Position numbers and translations under genes: made by a program
In this document: one piece after another, positions 25,782 through 33,303 of the stretch
Layout: every line of letters starts with the position of its first letter
How positions within the stretch are numbered: the stretch's first letter is position 1
Assembly: GCA_019973575.1 (NCBI GenBank)
Contig: BPUI01000001.1
Coordinates: 1,314,342 to 1,378,341 of the forward strand
Length of the DNA stretch: 64,000 nt
From: Gemmatimonadetes bacterium T265
GTDB taxonomy: Bacteria > Gemmatimonadota > Gemmatimonadetes > Gemmatimonadales > Gemmatimonadaceae
Direction: 5' to 3'
The notes under the pieces: generated by a model
Told to the model about the DNA's origin: nothing
Seen by the model: the letters and a program-made list of their open reading frames with translations, nothing else
Databases searched by the model: none

Positions 25782-26204
25782 TCAGCGGTCCGCCGCCTGC
25801 GCGCGGAGCCGCTCCTCCTGCGCGCGGAGCTCGGGCGTGAGCTCGGGCCCGAAGTCGTCGGCCTCGAACACGGGGCGGAGCTCGAGTTCGGACTCGCCTG
25901 GCATCGGGTTCGGGCAGCGTCGCGCCCACTCGACCGCCTCGTCCATCGACCGCACCTGCCACAGCCAGAAGCCCGCAATCAGCTCCTTGGTCTCGGTGAA
26001 CGGGCCGTCGACCACCGTGCGCTGGCTGCCGGAAAAGCGCACGCGCTTTCCCTTCGTGCTCGGGTGTAACCCCTCGCCCGCGAGCATGACGCCCGCCCGT
26101 ACGAGCTCCTCGTTGTACCGGCCCATGGCCTCCAACATTTCCGTGCTCGCCGGGGCGCCCGCTTCGGACTCCGGACTGGCCTTCACGATCACCATGACAC
26201 GCAT
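25782..26204 (-). CDS. DGPF/YCII-domain protein partner of the ECF42 sigma factor
   Basis: 140 residues, ATG start. The family motif is TVVDGPFTETKELIAGFWLW near residues 64-83, with the preceding LAGEGLHPSTKGKRVRFSGS and the following VRSMDEAVEWARRCPNP. The YCII fold is ferredoxin-like with a conserved His-Asp pair in other members. The gene overlaps the regulon of ECF42: sigma factor and DGPF protein are next to each other in most genomes that have them. Its biochemical activity is unknown. It is translated before the sigma factor (6-base gap). Confidence 0.9.
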   Translation of the reverse strand: MRVMVIVKASPESEAGAPASTEMLEAMGRYNEELVRAGVMLAGEGLHPSTKGKRVRFSGSQRTVVDGPFTETKELIAGFWLWQVRSMDEAVEWARRCPNPMPGESELELRPVFEADDFGPELTPELRAQEERLRAQAADR

Positions 26205-26282
26205 TGTCTTGCCTCCATCATTCGTCGTTAGGGGAACGTGGTTGAGGGCGGAGTCGGGGCCGACCGGGCCCTCGCCCCGGGC

Positions 26283-26396
26283 CTAAATGGTACGAGCCGA
26301 ACGGTACGCGAACGGTCCGTAGGCAACGAGCGCCGCGATCAGGCCGACCACCGCCGGAACGAGCGCCGCGGACGGGAGAGAGGTCGAGCGGTGCAT
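26283..26396 (-). CDS. Possible small single-pass membrane protein
   Basis: A 37-residue ORF, ATG 26394-26396 to TAG. The sequence begins MHRSTSLPSAALVPAVVGLI and continues AALVAYGPFAYRSARTI. One hydrophobic segment of about 17 residues is flanked by basic or aromatic residues, as in a single-pass small protein. The ORF lies on the same strand as, and upstream of, the DGPF gene. There is no homologue that I know. Low confidence: the region is short and the hydrophobic pattern can arise by chance. Confidence 0.3.
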   Translation of the reverse strand: MHRSTSLPSAALVPAVVGLIAALVAYGPFAYRSARTI

Positions 26397-26564
26397 GAGC
26401 GCAACTCCGGCGTTCGGGTCGGAGCCGCGACCCGCGCCTCGTTGGCCCGGGAATCACGCGGCTCTCTCGACACGTCGAACGAGCGGCTCGAAAATCGACA
26501 CGTCCGAGCGGCGGCGTGGAAAGCGGCGTATCACGTGAGTGCGAGCAAGCCCGATGTGGAAGAA

Positions 26565-26594
26565 TTGACTTTATCCACATCGTGCCCGTACCTT
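26565..26594 (+). promoter_or_regulatory. Putative dnaA promoter with overlapping DnaA box
   Basis: TTGACT at 26565-26570 matches the -35 consensus at 5 of 6 positions; a weak -10 (TACCTT at 26589-26594) follows after 18 bases. The perfect DnaA box TTATCCACA at 26571-26579 abuts the -35. The arrangement would let DnaA repress its own gene, as known in E. coli. The dnaA start codon is 66 bases downstream. Confidence 0.5.
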
Positions 26595-26659
26595 CGCGCC
26601 CCGCTGGCTGAACAGCGGTGGGGGTCCACCGTTCCCTGGCGACCATACAGCCCGCCACG

Positions 26660-28192
26660 ATGTCGCTTTCGGCCGCCGAAGTCTGGGACCGCCTCCTCGC
26701 CCGAGCCCGCCAGGAACTCCCGGAACAAACCTTTCGCACCTGGCTCGAACCCACGGCCCCGCTCGCCGTCGACGGCCGTCGGCTGCTGGTCGGCACGCCG
26801 GACCGGTTTTCGGCCGAGTGGAATGAGTCGAAGCACGCGCCCCTGCTGGCGAGCTACGCGCCCATCGCGCTCGGCCACCCGCTCGACGTCGCCTTTCAGG
26901 TCGACGACGCGCTGAAGAACCGGCCGCAGATCGATTTCTTCGTCGAGGCGCCCGTCGCCGTCCCGATGGCGGCCCCGGCGCCCGCCGCCGTCGCGTCCGC
27001 GCCCGCCTTCGCCCCGGAGGCGGCCGGCCGCGCGGCGCCGCCACGCACCGCGACCTACGCGCCGGTGAGCGCGCCCGACACGCCCTCTGCGCCACTCAAC
27101 CTCCGCTACACCTTCGCCAACTTCGTCGTCGGCAAGTCGAACGACGTCGCCGCGGCCGCCGCGATGGGCGCCGCCGAAGCCCCGGGCCGCGTCTACAACC
27201 CGCTCTTCATCTACGGCGACACCGGGCTCGGCAAGACGCACCTCATGCAGGCCGTCGCGCACGCCATGCTCGAGCGCAACCCGGCCACGCGCATCACCTA
27301 CATCGGCACCGAGCAGTTCACGAACGAGTTCATCGCCGCCCTGCAGAGCCGGACGACGGCCGACTTCCGGCGCCGCTACCGCGCCACCGATCTACTCCTC
27401 GTCGACGACATCCAGTTCCTGAAGGGCAAGGAGACGACGCAGGAAGAGTTCTTCCACACCTTCAACGCGATCTACGAGGCCGGCCGCCAGATCTGCCTCA
27501 CGAGCGACCGGCCGCCGAAGGAGATCCCCGGCCTCGAGGCCCGCCTCGTGAGTCGCTTCGAGTGGGGCATGGTCGCGCACGTGGACCTCCCCGCCTACGA
27601 AGACCGCCTCGCGATCCTGCAGCAGAAGGCCGGGCAGGACCACCTGCAGACCACGATCCCCGGCCGCGTCCTCGAGTTCATCGCTCAGCACGTGAAGTCG
27701 AGCGTGCGCGAGCTCGAAGGCGCGATCGTCAAGCTGCTCGCCTTCGCCTCGCTCAAGCGCCGCGACGTCACGCTCGACCTCGCCCACGAGGCGCTGCGCG
27801 ACAAGCTGCGCTCCGAGGAGGCCGTCCAGCAGCTCGCCGAATCGGCGCGCACCGGCGTCCCCGTGCGCGCCGCGCACGGCATCGTCCCCGGCTCCCCGCT
27901 CACGCCCTTCGTCATCCAGCAGGCCGTGGCCGCCGAGTGGCGCGTGACGCCCGACGGGCTGCAGAGCAAGGTGCGGACGAAGACGCTCACCGTGCCGCGC
28001 CAGGTCGGGATGTATCTCTGCCGCGAGCTCCTCGCGCTCCAGCTCGTCGAGATCGGCAACGCGTTCGGCGGCCGCGACCACTCGACCGTGATCCATTCGC
28101 TCGAGCGCGCCGCCGCGATGATGAGCGAGGACGACGCGTTCCGCGCCCGTGTGGAAAAGGTGCGCGGAATGTTGGAAAGTCTGCGCAGTTAG
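26660..28192 (+). CDS. dnaA: Chromosomal replication initiator DnaA
   Basis: 510 residues from ATG 26660, selected because SLSAAEVWDRLLARARQELP then matches the usual DnaA N-terminus. Domain I covers about residues 1-90; a long Ala/Pro-rich linker (domain II, ~90-145) follows; domain III begins at LRYTFANFVVGKSND. Walker A is GDTGLGKTH near residues 186-194, Walker B LLLVDDIQFL near 245, sensor 1 ICLTSDRPP near 280. Domain IV carries the helix-turn-helix signature FGGRDHSTVIHSLERA near residue 469. Its stop codon TAG lies inside the heptamer GTTAGGC. The gene is followed by the likely origin. Confidence 0.98.
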   Translation: MSLSAAEVWDRLLARARQELPEQTFRTWLEPTAPLAVDGRRLLVGTPDRFSAEWNESKHAPLLASYAPIALGHPLDVAFQVDDALKNRPQIDFFVEAPVAVPMAAPAPAAVASAPAFAPEAAGRAAPPRTATYAPVSAPDTPSAPLNLRYTFANFVVGKSNDVAAAAAMGAAEAPGRVYNPLFIYGDTGLGKTHLMQAVAHAMLERNPATRITYIGTEQFTNEFIAALQSRTTADFRRRYRATDLLLVDDIQFLKGKETTQEEFFHTFNAIYEAGRQICLTSDRPPKEIPGLEARLVSRFEWGMVAHVDLPAYEDRLAILQQKAGQDHLQTTIPGRVLEFIAQHVKSSVRELEGAIVKLLAFASLKRRDVTLDLAHEALRDKLRSEEAVQQLAESARTGVPVRAAHGIVPGSPLTPFVIQQAVAAEWRVTPDGLQSKVRTKTLTVPRQVGMYLCRELLALQLVEIGNAFGGRDHSTVIHSLERAAAMMSEDDAFRARVEKVRGMLESLRS

Positions 28193-28459
28193 GCGACTTC
28201 TCCACAGCGCGCGGAGGCGGCCGTCCACAGCCGCTCCACACCTTGTCCACGCCGGTCGCCGCACCGCCCGCGAGTTCTCCCCAACCCGCGCGGGAATGCC
28301 CGGCGCTCCACAGTCGGGGGCGGACGATTCCCACTACCGAACCCCCTGCACGGCCGTAACTTCCGCGCGTTCTCGACGCCCTCCACACCCCCTGCTGTTA
28401 CCTCTGTTCTTTTGATCTAAAAAGACAGACTACTAACAGCAGCCCTCCGGTCCGTACGC
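28193..28459. other. oriC: Candidate chromosomal replication origin (oriC)
   Basis: The dnaA-dnaN gap. DnaA-box-like hexamers TCCACA/TCCACG start at 28201, 28224, 28235, 28246, 28307 and 28382; the first is inside TTCTCCACA (28198-28206), one mismatch from the TTATCCACA consensus. Three of them are exactly 11 bp apart, i.e. on one face of the helix. A reversed box (TTTTCCACA) lies in the dnaA end at 28150-28158. An AT-rich segment (about 28400-28436) is flanked by the perfect inverted repeat CTGCTGTTA (28392-28400)/TAACAGCAG (28434-28442) and could be the unwinding element. The order boxes then AT-rich tract then dnaN fits known bacterial origins. Confidence 0.75.
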
Positions 28460-29581
28460 GTGCGCTTCACGATCTCGCGGGAAAAGCTCCAGGAAGGACT
28501 CGGCGCCGTCGCGGCGAGCATCCCCGCCAAGACGACCCTCCCGGTCCTCGCCAACCTCCTCGTCGAGACCACCGAGCGCGGCATCCGCCTCGCCGGCACC
28601 GACCTCGACATCGCGGTCAGCACCGAAGTCGCCGCCGACGTCGAGACCCCGGGCGCGATCACGATTCCGGCCAAGAAGCTCCAGGAGATCGCTCGCGAAC
28701 TCCCGCCCTCGCCCGTGAAGGTCGCCGCCGCCGGCGAGCAGCGCATCACGCTGGAGTGCGGCCGCGCCCGCTTCAAGCTCCTCGGCCTCCCGCGCGACGA
28801 GTTCCCTGCCTTCCCGGCCGTCAAGTTCGACGAGAGCTGGAAGATCAAGAGCGGCGACCTTCAGAAGCTGATCCAGCACACCGCCTTCGCCGTCTCGACC
28901 GAGGAGAGCCGCCCGATCCTCAACGGCGTCCTCTGGGAGCTGCGCCCCGAGCGCATGCGCATGGTCGCCACCAACGGCCACCGCCTCGCGCGCATGGAGC
29001 TCCCGGCCATCGACGGCGCGGGCGCCGGCACGCAGACGGGCGACCTGATCATCCCGCCCAAGGCGCTCGACCAGATCCGCAAGCTCTTCCCCCCCGACGT
29101 CGAGCTCGAGATCGCCCGCGGCGACAACCACCTCGGCTTCCGCTCGCCCACGACCGCGGTCTACACGCGCCTCATCGAGGGCCCGTACCCGAACTACGAG
29201 CAGGTCATCCCGAAGGACAACGACAAGGTCGCCTTCGCCGACAAGGGCGCCCTCATGTCGGCCCTCCGCCGCATGTCGGTCATCGCCTCCGACCAGACGC
29301 ACCGCATCCGGCTCTCCTTCAACGCGGGCATGCTCAAGTTCGCCGTCCAGACGCCCGACCTCGGCGAGGCCGCCGACGAACTCCCGATCCGCTACGACGG
29401 CGACCCGCTCGACATCGGCTTCAACGCGAGCTACCTGCTCGAGATCCTGCGCTACGTGCCGACGGACGAGGTGAAGCTCACCTTCCGCGCGCCGGAACGC
29501 GCCGCGACGCTGGAGCCGGAAGGGTGGAGCGATCCGTCGAAGTACCTGTGCCTGGTGATGCCGCTGCGGCTGATGGACTGA
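28460..29581 (+). CDS. dnaN: DNA polymerase III beta sliding clamp
   Basis: 373 residues from GTG 28460. The start MRFTISREKLQEGLGAVAAS is the canonical N-terminal strand-helix of the clamp. Features in order: TLPVLANLLVETTERGIRLA near residue 26, LLGLPRDEFPAFPAV near 110, PILNGVLWELRPERMRMVAT near 150, then the hydrophobic-pocket C-terminal segment ending YLCLVMPLRLMD. It forms the ring that tethers DNA polymerase III to DNA. It directly follows the origin region; recF and gyrB, which often follow dnaN, are not next to it here. Confidence 0.98.
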   Translation: MRFTISREKLQEGLGAVAASIPAKTTLPVLANLLVETTERGIRLAGTDLDIAVSTEVAADVETPGAITIPAKKLQEIARELPPSPVKVAAAGEQRITLECGRARFKLLGLPRDEFPAFPAVKFDESWKIKSGDLQKLIQHTAFAVSTEESRPILNGVLWELRPERMRMVATNGHRLARMELPAIDGAGAGTQTGDLIIPPKALDQIRKLFPPDVELEIARGDNHLGFRSPTTAVYTRLIEGPYPNYEQVIPKDNDKVAFADKGALMSALRRMSVIASDQTHRIRLSFNAGMLKFAVQTPDLGEAADELPIRYDGDPLDIGFNASYLLEILRYVPTDEVKLTFRAPERAATLEPEGWSDPSKYLCLVMPLRLMD

Positions 29582-29784
29582 CACTCGTCGCGTAGCGGTC
29601 GCGCCTCGCCTGGATCACGAACTTCTGGGGCATTGCGGACGACGTGCTCGGGGATCGGCTGCGCCACGTAGATTGGCAGTGCTCGCCCGATGGCGGATCG
29701 TCCGAACGGTTCAGGAGTTGCTGCGATGCCCCGTGAGTGCGGTGCCGTGCTGCGCGGCCCCCCTGCCCGTCGGTCCCGCACGCC

Positions 29785-30477
29785 ATGATGCGTGCGACTC
29801 TGCCGAACTGGACGCTGTGGCTGCAGAACGGGGCGAACTTCGCCAAGCTCATCGAGCTCGGCGCGTTCGTCTTCAGCGCGTACCAGTTCTGGGCCGGGCG
29901 CCGTGAGCGGCGGGCGGCCGACGCGGCCTCGGCCGATCGGGCCCGCATCGACGCGACCTACCAGGCGTGGCAGGTCATCAACAGCGCGCAGGGCAAGGGT
30001 GGAAGTGGCGGACGCATCGAGGCCCTCGCCGACCTGCTCCGGCACGACGTGTCGCTCGCCGGCGTCCGCCTGGATGATGCCTGGCTCGAGGACGTCCGCC
30101 TGCCCGGCGCGCGGCTCGTGCGTAGCAGCTTCCGTCGCGCGAACCTCGCGCGCGCGAACTTCGCGGGCGCGGACCTCGAAGGCGCCGACTTCACCGGCGC
30201 CGACCTCGTCTCGGCCGACCTGACGAACACCAACCTGCGCGGAGCCACGCTCGCGGCCGCACGCCTCTCGGCGGCCACGTTGGATGGCGCCGACCTGCGC
30301 GACGTGAAGGGCTGGACGGAGGTCCGCTCGTACGCCTACGCCAGCGTCGCCGCCGTCCGCAACCCGCCGACCGGTTTCACCGAATTCGCGCACCATGCCG
30401 GCGCGGTGGGTCCGGGGCGCGCGGAACACGCCGCAGACGACGAACGCAACTACTCGCGCGTGTTCCGCGCAGTGTAG
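29785..30477 (+). CDS. Pentapeptide-repeat protein
   Basis: 230 residues from ATG 29785. An N-terminal hydrophobic helix (NFAKLIELGAFVFSAYQFWA) is followed by a charged linker. About 20 pentapeptide repeats with the A(D/N)LXX pattern lie between residues 85 and 175, e.g. LARANFAGADLEGADFTGA and LTNTNLRGATL. Such repeats form a right-handed beta helix. Known members include DNA mimics (MfpA, Qnr) and membrane or cytosolic scaffolds; the N-terminal helix here suggests membrane association. The gene lies downstream of dnaN, so an effect on gyrase is conceivable but unproven. Confidence 0.85.
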   Translation: MMRATLPNWTLWLQNGANFAKLIELGAFVFSAYQFWAGRRERRAADAASADRARIDATYQAWQVINSAQGKGGSGGRIEALADLLRHDVSLAGVRLDDAWLEDVRLPGARLVRSSFRRANLARANFAGADLEGADFTGADLVSADLTNTNLRGATLAAARLSAATLDGADLRDVKGWTEVRSYAYASVAAVRNPPTGFTEFAHHAGAVGPGRAEHAADDERNYSRVFRAV

Positions 30478-30484
30478 CGCCGCA

Positions 30485-30510
30485 CCGTCGCGCCGCTCCG
30501 TCGCGCCGCT
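30485..30510. repeat. Two tandem 13-bp copies upstream of DUF4126 gene
   Basis: CCGTCGCGCCGCT occurs twice, 30485-30497 and 30498-30510. A partial third copy (CACCGTCGCGCC) follows near 30527. It sits in the 94-base gap between the pentapeptide and DUF4126 genes. The role is unknown; it may be slippage. Confidence 0.45.
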
Positions 30511-30571
30511 CCGGCACGTGCCCCGCACCGTCGCGCCCCCGCGCCGTTCCGTTCCACATTTGAGCCGAGCC

Positions 30572-31186
30572 ATGCCCACCGCCCTCTTCGCCCAGGCGCT
30601 CGCCCTCGCGACCGCCGCCGGCATCAGCACCTACGGCACGGTCGCCCTCCTCGGCGCCGCGGGCCACTTCGGCCTGATCGGTCCGCTGCCGGACGGCCTC
30701 TCGCTGGTCGAAAACCCGTGGATCTTCGGACTCGCCGCCGTCCTTTACGCGGTCGAGTTCCTCGGCACCCTGGTCCCAGGCGTTGCCTCGCTCTGGGAAA
30801 CCGTCCACACCGCGATCCGTCCAGTCGCCGGCGCCGTCCTCGCCGCGGCCACGGTCGCCCACACCGACCCGCGCCTCACCCTCGCCGCCACCCTCCTCGG
30901 CGGCACCCTCGCGCTCGGCACCCACGTCACCAAACTCGGCACCCGCGTCGCCGTCGACACGAGCCCCGAACCGTTCTCGAACGGCGCCGCCAACGTCGCC
31001 GAACTCGGCTTCTTCGGTGCACTCACGCTCGCGGTGTGGCAGCATCCGTACGTCACCCTCGCGGTCGGCCTCGTCATCGTCGTCACCACCGCGCTCCTGG
31101 TCCGCGCGGCGTACCGCGCGATTCGCGGGACGTTGAGGCGGATGAGGCCGGGAAGAGCAGGGGTCGGGGTGTTAGGCGGACGGTAG
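30572..31186 (+). CDS. DUF4126-family membrane protein
   Basis: 204 residues from ATG 30572. Five to six hydrophobic segments are seen, with the DUF4126 pattern GISTYGTVALLGAAGHFGLI, VENPWIFGLAAVLYAVEFLG and VASLWETVHTAIRPVAGAVL near residues 20, 45 and 70. The function is unknown; homologues are small multi-pass membrane proteins. The last residues, GVLGGR, include GTG-TTA-GGC, one of the in-frame heptamers. Its stop codon meets the 41-bp dispersed repeat. Confidence 0.85.
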   Translation: MPTALFAQALALATAAGISTYGTVALLGAAGHFGLIGPLPDGLSLVENPWIFGLAAVLYAVEFLGTLVPGVASLWETVHTAIRPVAGAVLAAATVAHTDPRLTLAATLLGGTLALGTHVTKLGTRVAVDTSPEPFSNGAANVAELGFFGALTLAVWQHPYVTLAVGLVIVVTTALLVRAAYRAIRGTLRRMRPGRAGVGVLGGR

Positions 31187-31187
31187 G

Positions 31188-31228
31188 ACCGTCAGCGGCC
31201 CCACCGCGAACGGCCCTACCGCCCCGCC
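31188..31228. repeat. 41-bp dispersed repeat, second copy
   Basis: This 41-bp segment matches 20222-20262 at about 38 positions; both include CCCCACCGCGAACG and end CCTACCGCCCCGCC. It fills the gap between the convergent DUF4126 and ABC transporter genes. A small hairpin arises from GGTAGG (31182-31187) and CCTACC (31215-31220). It probably serves as a terminator or is a short dispersed element. Confidence 0.8.
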
Positions 31229-31229
31229 T

Positions 31230-33188
31230 TCACCGATATCCCACCGCCTGCAGGCCGAACAGCTCGGCGTACTCTCCTCCCGCCTCGACCAGCTGGTCGT
31301 GCGACCCCTGCTCCACGACCCGGCCGTCGCCTAACACCACGATCCGGTCGGCCATCCGCACCGTCGAGAAGCGGTGCGAGATGAGCACCGCCGTCCGCCC
31401 CGCGACCAGCTCCGCGAAGCGCTCGAACACCTCGTACTCGGCGCGCGCGTCGAGCGCCGCGGTCGGCTCGTCGAGGACGAGGACCTGGGCGTCGCGGAGG
31501 TAGGCGCGCGCGAGGGCCACCTTCTGCCACTCGCCGCCCGACAGGTCGACCCCGTCCTCGAAGCGGCGGCCTAACATCTGGCGGTAGCCGGCGGGGAGCT
31601 TGGGGAGGAGCGTCGCGGCGAGCGAGCGCTCGGCGGCCGCGACGATCGGGGCCGGGGTGGGGGCGCCGTCGCCCCCGGACTCGAGCACGGCGACCTCGCC
31701 CACGCCGACGTTCTCGTCGAAGGCGAAGTCGTAGCGGACGAAGTCCTGGAAGATCACGCCCACCGCCGCGCGCAGCGAGGCGAGGTCGTAGTCGCGCAGG
31801 TCCACGCCGTCGAGCAGGATGCGCCCCTCGGTCGGCTCGTAGAGGCGGGCGAGCAGCTTCGTCAGCGTCGTCTTCCCCGCCCCGTTCTCGCCGACGAGGG
31901 CGATCCGCTCCCCCGCGCGGATCGCGAGGTCGACGTGGCGCACCGCCCAGCGCTCGCTGCCCGGGTAGCGGAAGCCGACGTCCTCGAAGACGAACCCCTC
32001 GCGGATCGGGGTCGGCACGGGCGGCGCGCCGGGCTTCGAGGCGATCGTCGGCCGCATCGCGAAGAAGTCGAACAGGTCGCCCAGGTAGAGCGCCTGCTCG
32101 GCCGCGTCGCTCGCCGTGCCGAGGACGCGCTGCAGGATGTCGCGCCCGCGCGCGAAGGCGCCGGCGAGGAGGGTGAGCGTGCCTAACGAGATCACCCCCG
32201 CCACGGCGCGCGCGAGGACGAGGACGTAGGCGGCGTAGTAGCCGGCCGTGCCGAGGAGGCCGAGCGCGCCGCCGACCCCGGCGCGGCGCACGGCGAGGCG
32301 CGCGTTCTCCGCGTCGAAGCGGTCGGCGAGCACCCGGTAGCGCCCGACGAGCCACGGCGCGAGGCCGAAGCTCTGCACCTCCTTGGCCGTGCGGTCGCTC
32401 GCGCCCACGTAGCGCAGGTAGTCGAGCTGCCGGCGCTCGGGCGTCCAGCGGAAGAGGAGCGAGTAGCCGAGCCCGGCGAAGTGCGTCTCGCCGAGGAAGG
32501 AGGGGAGGATCGCGGCGACGAGCAGGACCAGGAGGCGCCAGTCGAACGCGGCCATCGTCGCGACGAGCGAGGCGAGGGTGAGCGAGTCCTGCGCCATGCC
32601 TAACAGCTGCGTGAAGAGCCCGATGCGCCCGGCGGTCTGGCGGCGCGCGCGCTCGAGCTGGTCGTAGAAGGTCGGGTCCTCGAACTGCGCGAGGTCGAGC
32701 GTCGCGGCGTGCTCCATGAGGCGCACGCTCGTCCGGTTGCTGAACCGGTCGGCGAGCAGCGACTCGAGCAGCGAGGACGCGCGCGCGAGCAGGTCGCCGG
32801 CGACGACGAGCGCGACCTCGACCGCGACGAGGTGCCAGAGGCGGCCGACCGCCGAGTCTCGCGCCGCCGCGGACCCTCCGGGGCCCGCGGCGCGGGCCCC
32901 GCGGACGACGGCGTCGATGATGAGCTTCCCGACCCAGAGCGTGAGCACCGGGAAGCCGGCGCGCACGACGCGCAGCGCCGCGACGCTGGCCGCGTAACCG
33001 CGGTGCGTGTTCCAGACGAGCCGCAGGAGCGCGGGGACGTGGCGGAGGGCGCGGAAGCGCTCGCGCCACGTGGGGGCGGGCGCGGTGTCGTCGCGCGGCG
33101 GGCGGCCGGGGGTGACCGGGCCGTTTACGGGTCCGTTGACGCGGGTGCTGGGTCGGCCGTTCCGACCGTTCGAGCGCGGGGGAGGCAT
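31230..33188 (-). CDS. ABC exporter, fused permease and ATPase
   Basis: 652 residues from ATG 33186-33188. The first ~360 residues contain the type 1 exporter transmembrane domain, with hydrophobic helices around VALRVVRAGFPVLTLWVG, HLVAVEVALVVAGDLLARAS, WRLLVLLVAAILPSFLGE and GVISLGTLTLLAGAFARG. The nucleotide-binding domain has Walker A GENGAGKTTL near residue 415, signature LSGGEWQKVALARA near 540, Walker B VLVLDEPTAALD near 563 and the switch His in LISHRFSTVRMAD. The substrate is unknown; family members export lipids, peptides or drugs as dimers. Four GTTAGGC heptamers fall in frame as TTA-GGC in this gene. The N-terminal extension is low in complexity. Confidence 0.93.
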   Translation of the reverse strand: MPPPRSNGRNGRPSTRVNGPVNGPVTPGRPPRDDTAPAPTWRERFRALRHVPALLRLVWNTHRGYAASVAALRVVRAGFPVLTLWVGKLIIDAVVRGARAAGPGGSAAARDSAVGRLWHLVAVEVALVVAGDLLARASSLLESLLADRFSNRTSVRLMEHAATLDLAQFEDPTFYDQLERARRQTAGRIGLFTQLLGMAQDSLTLASLVATMAAFDWRLLVLLVAAILPSFLGETHFAGLGYSLLFRWTPERRQLDYLRYVGASDRTAKEVQSFGLAPWLVGRYRVLADRFDAENARLAVRRAGVGGALGLLGTAGYYAAYVLVLARAVAGVISLGTLTLLAGAFARGRDILQRVLGTASDAAEQALYLGDLFDFFAMRPTIASKPGAPPVPTPIREGFVFEDVGFRYPGSERWAVRHVDLAIRAGERIALVGENGAGKTTLTKLLARLYEPTEGRILLDGVDLRDYDLASLRAAVGVIFQDFVRYDFAFDENVGVGEVAVLESGGDGAPTPAPIVAAAERSLAATLLPKLPAGYRQMLGRRFEDGVDLSGGEWQKVALARAYLRDAQVLVLDEPTAALDARAEYEVFERFAELVAGRTAVLISHRFSTVRMADRIVVLGDGRVVEQGSHDQLVEAGGEYAELFGLQAVGYR

Positions 33189-33303
33189 CACCCGCAACGT
33201 ACCGCGCGCGGGCCGGCGCCTTCCATCGGACGTTCAGGTGAGGGACGCGCGGCACGCGTGGCGCACCCCGTGCACCACGCCTCGTCGTCACTCACCCCGC
33301 CCC

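Larger units (their letters stand above)
26205..26659. other. Region upstream of dnaA
   Basis: The 455 bases between the DGPF gene and dnaA hold a possible 37-residue membrane ORF on the minus strand (26283-26396), a run of GAA/GC-rich sequence with no clear ORF, and a putative dnaA promoter with a DnaA box at 26565-26594. I see no further gene. Confidence 0.5.

Noticed and set aside
29582-29784. recF or gyrB after dnaN
   Set aside because: The next gene is a pentapeptide-repeat protein; no recF or gyrB homologue is in the window.
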